Of a DNA stretch of 64,000 nucleotides, positions 58,656-64,000 are shown in pieces. The translations under genes and the position numbers were made by a program. The DNA lies in the NCBI GenBank assembly GCA_963930655.1, contig OZ005602.1, forward strand, positions 255,501 through 319,500, given 5' to 3'. The number at the start of each line of letters is the position of its first letter. Position 1 is the stretch's first letter. The notes beneath the pieces were generated by a model. The model did no database searches, had not been told where the DNA came from, and worked only from the letters and a program-made list of their open reading frames with translations. This DNA is from Myrica gale (Eukaryota; Streptophyta; Magnoliopsida; Fagales; Myricaceae).

Positions 58656-60745
58656 GGCACGAAGCAACTGTTGTGTAAGAAATCACTAGAGGAATAATCA
58701 GTGAACTGAGCCGTAGATTCTCATTTAACTCTGAAGAACTTGTTGGGATAGAGGCCCGTGTAGAGGAAATGATGAAGTTTCTTGGCATGTGGTCGGATGA
58801 GCAGGATGTTCGCTTTCTTGGGCTTCATGGGATGGGTGGTGTGGGTAAGACCACTCTAGCACAAATAATTTATGACAGAGTTTCATATCACTTCGAAGTT
58901 TGCAGTTTTATTGCTTCCATAAGTGAAGGAGCTAAAGAACATGGTTTAGCTGCTTTGCAAAATGAACTCATTTCTGAAGACATGAGTATATCCAATGTCC
59001 ATTTGAGAACTAATGTGATAGTGGATAGACTACGCAATCGACAGGTTTTAATTGTCCCGATGTGGATAGCAAGGAACAATTAGAAGCGTTGGTAGGAAGT
59101 CATGATGATGCAGGGGATCCGAGTCAGATGATGCCGAACTGTCAGATTGCTCATTGATGACGCTGAATTACCTGGAGCAGGAGGATCAGCGCAAAGTTGG
59201 CAAGAAATCATGATCTAGCCTAATTGTAGAGGTTTCCGTGCACATGTCGGTTTTTTGGCCATAACTTTGGCTACAAGTGTCTGATTCGCGCTCGTGACCC
59301 CAATTCGGAAAGCTCTTTTCGGCGCACACGTCATAGCCACCCAGCGATGCTCAGTGCACCTCGTTTCGAGCCCTAAATCCGCTGTTTTCTTTTTCTAATC
59401 TCCATTTTTAGTTAATTTTTGCTATTTATGGTAATTTTCTATTTGTCAATTAGGAAATAATTCTGAACCCGATTTAGGCCAGATTTTTGGCAATCGTTTG
59501 ATTTCTTTCCGTATTTCGTTTTGATAAGACTTTTAGGGTTTTACTATTTTTGGTAAAATTCTATGAATGTCGATTTTTCAACTATTTTAACCCGGCTTGT
59601 GGGTTGTTTTGATTCAATTTTCCCGAATATTAAGAATTTTATTGAATCCAGAGTATTTTCTGAATTCTTGGGTCGATATTCTCTCTTTCCTTCTTGCAAA
59701 TTGCTTATTGTTTTAACCTACAAAATAATCTCTATTCTGTTCGGCATCACATGATTGGTTTGGTCCCCAAGAGTAGAATCATTTTTACAAGTAGAGATCG
59801 TGGTTTGTTGGAAGAACAATATGGGGCTAAAATAGGTCTCTACGAGGTCAAGCTGTTGAATGAGGTTCAAGCTTTACAGCTCTTTAGTTTGTCTGCTTTC
59901 AAGACAACACATCCCAAAGAAAATTATGAAGAATTGTCGGAGCATTTTACAATTATGCGCAATGCCTTCCTTTAGCTCTAAAAGTTTTAGGTTCGTCCCT
60001 ATTTGGTAGAACGATATATGCCTGGAAGTATGCCTGGGATCACTAACAAGTAAATCCTATGAAAGAAATTACGGATGTACTTGAATTGGGTTTTTCTGGA
60101 TTTGATGATTTGCAGAAAAGTTATTTTTGGATATATATTGCATTTTTCTTTGAAGGAAAGGTCCTAGATGACCTACGGGAAGCACTAGAAAGTTTTGGTT
60201 ACTGTCCGAAGGTCAATATTAATGTCCTCGTAAACAAATCTCTCATAACCATCTCAGAAGGAAGGTTGAGGATGCATTCTTTGCTATAAAAAATGGCTCA
60301 AAATATTGTTAGTAGAGAATCCCCTAAAGAGCCTTGCCAGCATAGTAGATTATAGCATTACGACGACGTCCGTCAAGTATCGGAGTATGATACGGTAAGT
60401 AGATCAATCTTCATGATATGAATATTGAAGTATGTTTTTATTTTGCATTCCTTCAAGTAATTGATAATTTAGTTTTATTCACACCTATTATTCTATTGTT
60501 CTTGCTTAGCAGGAAAATGATGTGATTGAAGGCATAGCCCTTAGCTTACCTGTTCCAAGATACGTACGATCTAATGCTAAAGCCTTCAGAAAGAAGAAAA
60601 GATTGAGAATTCTGAAAATTGGTCAGCCTGAACTTCTCTTTTTGCAATCTAAAGTCAACTGCGATCGACTTTAATATCCGACCTGTTAATTTGCTGTCCT
60701 GTGTTCGAGGAAAAACCTTCACTGAATGGAATGTTGACAATTAAC
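58656..60745 (+). pseudogene. TIR-NB-ARC-LRR (TNL) resistance gene pseudogene
   Basis: Broken plant immune receptor. After the acceptor TTTTACAG the exon opens HEATVV, then has a stop (TAA) before EITRGIISEL and the NB-ARC entry SEELVGIEARVEEM. The P-loop GMGGVGKTT is intact (58829-58855). The reading is then broken around the kinase-2 box (LIV followed by a shifted DVDSKEQLEALVGSHD), split by a solo LTR at 59106-59749, and resumes as SRIIFTSRDRGLLEEQYG, CLPLALKVLGSSLFG and FFEGKVLDDLREALESFGY. The MHD motif is MHS (60272-60280), followed by a stop. A second exon begins after CTTAGCAG near 60512 with NDVIEGIALSLPVP and soon ends. TIR and LRR domains are missing. At least four lesions make it non-functional. 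Confidence 0.92.
59106..59749. mobile_element. Solo LTR with 5-bp TSD inside the NB-ARC
   Basis: A 644-bp insert begins TGATGCAGGGGATCC and ends TTCGGCATCA, with the TG...CA termini of LTRs extended to TGATGC/GCATCA. CATGA occurs on both sides (59101-59105 and 59750-59754), the 5-bp duplication left by retroviral-type integration. It has no gag or pol and no second LTR, so it is a solo LTR left by recombination. It separates the codons for GSHD from WFG of the NB-ARC. Superfamily is undetermined. Confidence 0.85.
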
Positions 60746-60984
60746 ACACATTTTCGATCGTTCTCGTTGTTAAAATCTTGCGTTTCTTTAATTAAAAAAA
60801 TATCGACGATTAATTTCTTTCAAATTCAATAATGATATGGATCTTAAAGTACCAGTATTTTTTTCTATCTAATTAAGCACATATATTTAGCATCTTATAA
60901 TATAGTATTTAGCATGTTTATTTAGCGCATCAATAAGTCTTAGCGTGTCAAGATTTTTATTATTAAACTTACAAATACTTTTTA

Positions 60985-61418
60985 GGGAATTTGGCAACTT
61001 AGTCTCTGGGTTTATACCCCTTTGGCAAATGGGGCCTTGGATTTCAAATTTCAAAATTTTAGTCCTTGGATTTTCGTTGTTTGACAAAATGGTCATTCCG
61101 TTAGTCTGCCGTCCATATGCTTAATGGATTTGAAGCGGTCGACCGGATACATGTGTAAAAAGTGAGCAGTCGTCCGCTATATGAAGCGGTCGTTCGCTAT
61201 ATGAAGCGGTCGACCGCTTCATATAGCAGATGACTGCTCACTTTTTACACATGTATCCGGTCGACCGCTTCAAATCCGTTAAGCATATGGACGGCAGACT
61301 AACGGAAGGACCATTTTGTCAAACAACGAAAACCCAAGGACTAAAATTTTGAAATTTGAAATCCAAGGACCCATTTGCCAAAAGAGTATAAACCTAGGGA
61401 CTAAGTTGTCAAATTCCC
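60985..61418. mobile_element. MULE-like foldback element, 9-bp TSD, near-perfect palindrome
   Basis: Ends GGGAATTTGGCAACTTAG and CTAAGTTGTCAAATTCCC. TACTTTTTA flanks both sides (60976-60984 and 61419-61427). Almost the whole 434 bp is one inverted repeat: the arms share CCTTGGATTTCAAATTTC, GTCTGCCGTCCATATGC and GGTCGACCGGATACATGTGT, meeting near 61200 in repeated GCGGTCGACCGC/ATATGAAGCGGTCG units. No coding capacity. RNA read through it would form a long hairpin, a potential small-RNA source (inference). Confidence 0.88.
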
Positions 61419-61427
61419 TACTTTTTA

Positions 61428-62261
61428 ATGTGAAATCATCACTTAGACAAAATATTTATTATTTGAATTATATCATCTAGCAATCAACTAGTATTTTCAA
61501 ATATATATAATTTCGTAATACGGAAAATAATATTTATTTTTTCATTTTTCTTTCTATTTAAATACTGTGAAAATGAAATGTGAAATCTGTTGATAACTTT
61601 TTATAGGATCTATATCTGATGGGACTCACCCTTATACCATATCTCCCTCTACCAGCCCTTCATGCATCTCAGATATAATGTTGATGACTGTAGATATCCC
61701 ATCCATTGAAATGTCAAGCATTTGGACAGGGCATGATAAAATTGATAAGGGTCCTGCATGATCTTCTTATAGGTAATATATGGGTACTGTGAAGTGTGAA
61801 GCATCATGCACGCTAAATTTAGAATTAATTTGGGATTTTAAACTCTTATGTCCGTACTCTCCTCCAAATTAGGGTTTCGCTCGAGTTGCCTATGAAAAGA
61901 AACATCGTTCTTGAATGCTAATCTGGTTCAATTAATGTAATGAATGCCATCAAATTAAGACAAGTAGCAACTGTAAAGTCAATGATTAAACTTTGCATAC
62001 GGTTAACGAAATATTTTAGGAGTAGACATAACATCCTAATTCAGTTCAATGACCACATAAAGTAATCAAACTTTATAAAGGATTGACATTTGGAGTATTT
62101 GTGGATCAAATGAGGAGCTGTAATAATTTTGACGTTAGGGAGTTGTGATTGTTGGATCATTTTAAGAGTAGCCACAACATCCTAATTTGTCACAATGATT
62201 ACATAAAAACTCCATAGGTTATTGACATAGACATCAACATTGTAATTGAATTGCTTATTTA
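61428..62261. other. AT-rich intergenic DNA, no feature seen
   Basis: Only short, isolated open frames are present. No terminal repeats or domains could be supported between the foldback element and the MITE at 62262. Confidence 0.5.
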
Positions 62262-62432
62262 GGGGGTGTTCGGTTGAGTTGTGTTTTGAGAATTTTTAGG
62301 TGATGTTAACTTTATTGGTATGCGTGTTGTAGTTATTTTTATGTAGTGTTAAAAATGATGTTTGATTGTAGAATTTTTTGTGTTGTGAGGATTCAAAAAA
62401 ATCCTGAGAATACTAGTTAAACGAACAGGCTC
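62262..62432. mobile_element. Tourist-like (PIF/Harbinger) MITE with TTA duplication
   Basis: 171 bp, with ends GGGGGTGTTCGGTTGAG and TTAAACGAACAGGCTC forming an imperfect terminal inverted repeat of the GGGCCTGTTTGG class. TTA flanks both sides (62259-62261 and 62433-62435), the 3-bp duplication of PIF/Harbinger elements. It is related to the element at 1155-1383 in the opposite orientation. Confidence 0.7.
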
Positions 62433-62439
62433 TTAGATA

Positions 62440-62990
62440 CATGAAGGAGCCAAGAAGTTTACATAAAAGTCCATGTACGATGAGTTGGTGAAATGAAGAT
62501 ATGAACCAAATGGCATTATGGAAGTACAAAGATTTATGGAGGTTGTGAATCCATAAACGTCTCAAACTATTAATGTTGTGGGAAGTATTGTGGGATCTTC
62601 TGCCAACAAAATTCAAAACTGCTGAACGTGTACGTTTGATGGAGGAGAAAGACTTTTGTTATGCGGGCTGTGCCATTAAATTATGCAAAGATAAACTTTG
62701 CAAAACCATGCAAAGAGACTCTTTTTCTATGGGGTCGGCCATACTTTGGGATAACAATGGAACTTTTCTTGGAGCTGCGGCGGTCAAGACGGAGAGGCTG
62801 AAACCTGTACAAGCAGAGACCGAAGTAGCAAAGTTTGGAGTCTTGGAACTTGGAAGCACAGATACGAGGATTTCGTGATGTTGTGCTGGAGGGTGATTCT
62901 GAGGTTGTTACTAAAGCTATAAATCCTTACCCAAGTGTCGTGGAATGGAAAATCTTTATTCGAAATATTTGGGCGTCACAATATGTGTAT
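62440..62990 (+). pseudogene. LINE remnant: zf-RVT fused to RNase H by deletion
   Basis: The first part reads as the zf-RVT entry of a LINE ORF2 (LWEVLWDLLPTKFKTAERVR near 62572-62640, then a partial Cys motif CYAGCAIKL). It jumps directly to the RNase H-like text GSAILWDNNGTFLGAAAVKT and AETEVAKFGVLEL, then in another frame LEGDSEVVTKAINPYPSVVEW (62886-62950). The Cys/His region and the first RNase H strand are deleted. It is related to the remnant at 27010-29190 and non-functional. Confidence 0.8.
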
Positions 62991-64000
62991 GGCTTTATTC
63001 CGAAGGAGAGATGGATACATATATGTAAATATCGCAGATGCCTGTTTCCCGTGGGCTTCAATCTTCAATCTTGTGATGGGCACGGGCCCAAACGGCACAT
63101 ACATTATGTTTGAGCCCCAATTAATTGGGCTCAAAATTTTAGGTTTACTACTAAAAAATTAACCACATAATTTTTTATTATTATAATATTTATTAAAAAT
63201 CTTCTCTCTCTTCACTTTGTCACCAACTCCCATAACATTTCTTTACTTTATAATATGTTTCAAATCCCAATACCCAAAATTTGCATTAGCGTGTTCCATG
63301 TGGTGGAAAAGAAAATCCAAGTTGACTCACTGTACCAACTGCCAAATGGACCTCGACATGGGTTGGAATCCCAAACTATAGGAGAGTTATGTTTTTTTTA
63401 AGAACAAATTACTATTGATAGAGCAACATTAAAGTACCAATTAAGCAACAATAACTGTGGTTGACCCACAATGTCTATCAAAATTTCAGATCAAAATCTT
63501 CTGTATAAATTGCACCATGCAATTCGAATAGAAATAAACACAATTAGTGAACCTCTTTGTAGGGTTCATGAACTTTACGCATACAACATTAAATAGTGTA
63601 AGACCTATATATCGTGCCTATTTCTATAGAACATCATAATCCAAGGTGATGTTCGGTTTTAGGAAAACGACAGGATTCGAATCCTGTGGTCTTTCATGTT
63701 CGGCAAGTAGAAGCAAAAGTTAAGGATTCATTTTTTGTTTTTTTTACTTGTCCCTTGCAAGGTTGTCCCCTGTGCATTCAGCAGGTCCCCCTGCCTCTGT
63801 CCCCCTGGGCAGTCAGCTTTGTCCCCCTGCGCATTCAACTTTCAGTTTGTCGTTTACTTTTTTTTTTTCAAATACCTTTTAAATATTCAATTTTAATAAA
63901 AAATTAATAAATTTGAAATATAAAAAAAATAACTTTAAACATCATGCTTAATTTTTTTACACCTCAATAACTTCTAAACAAACACTAATACAACTCTAAC
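62991..64000. other. Intergenic DNA with probable repeat ends
   Basis: A palindrome, TTTGAGCCC/GGGCTCAAA around AATTAATT, lies at about 63109-63136. GATGTTCGGTTTTAGGAA near 63642 and TTCTAAACAAACACTAAT near 63970 may be the two ends of another MITE-like element with a C-rich interior. No gene is supported up to the window end. Confidence 0.35.

Noticed and set aside
63665..63690. tRNA-like T-loop motif GGATTCGAATCC
   Set aside because: It is the centre of an exact palindrome (ACAGGATTCGAATCCTGT) and there is no acceptor stem, D-arm or anticodon arm at the right distances.
1..64000. CRISPR arrays, operons, phage or bacterial defence systems
   Set aside because: Intron-rich plant nuclear DNA; no spaced direct-repeat array and no bacterial-type gene order on either strand.

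Overview
This window is plant nuclear DNA from a dicot. The evidence is long GT-AG intron genes with T-rich polypyrimidine tracts, plant-only protein families (phytocalpain DEK1, a DUF1639 protein, an arabinogalactan peptide, plant-type MED13), a broken TIR-NB-ARC resistance gene, and AT-rich intergenic DNA full of plant LINE, SINE, hAT, Mutator-like, Harbinger-like and LTR elements. The species cannot be fixed from sequence alone; a woody dicot is a guess.

Layout. 1-2291: AT-rich upstream DNA with a MITE, then a CT-rich leader. 2292-19391 (+): complete DEK1, 30 exons, 2,162 codons, calpain Cys-His-Asn triad intact. 21632-23316 (-): a four-exon DUF1639 gene, 212 codons. 23317-30800: repeat-rich intergenic DNA with a hAT-like element (25490-26333) and a decayed LINE (27010-29190). 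30924-31103 (+): a single-exon 59-aa arabinogalactan peptide with its own TATA box. 31104-35061: intergenic DNA with a miniature LTR element (TRIM-like, 33081-33392). 35062-52816 (-): complete MED13, 21 exons, 1,974 codons. 53497-64000: a transposon graveyard with nested elements, two or three large foldback elements with 9-bp target duplications, a TIR-NB-ARC pseudogene split by a solo LTR, and a second LINE fragment.

The four intact genes are not an operon or cluster and need not act together. DEK1 is a plasma-membrane calpain for cell-layer identity, MED13 belongs to the CDK8 kinase module of Mediator, and the AG peptide is a GPI-anchored cell-surface glycopeptide. I found no evidence for a new multi-gene system. 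The most unusual signal is a set of very short A-rich inserts (17-29 bp) flanked by 13-16 bp direct repeats inside introns of DEK1 and MED13. They look like extremely 5'-truncated LINE insertions. One has duplicated a MED13 splice donor.

Exon coordinates were derived by hand from splice consensus, reading-frame continuity and family knowledge; no alignment or database search was run.
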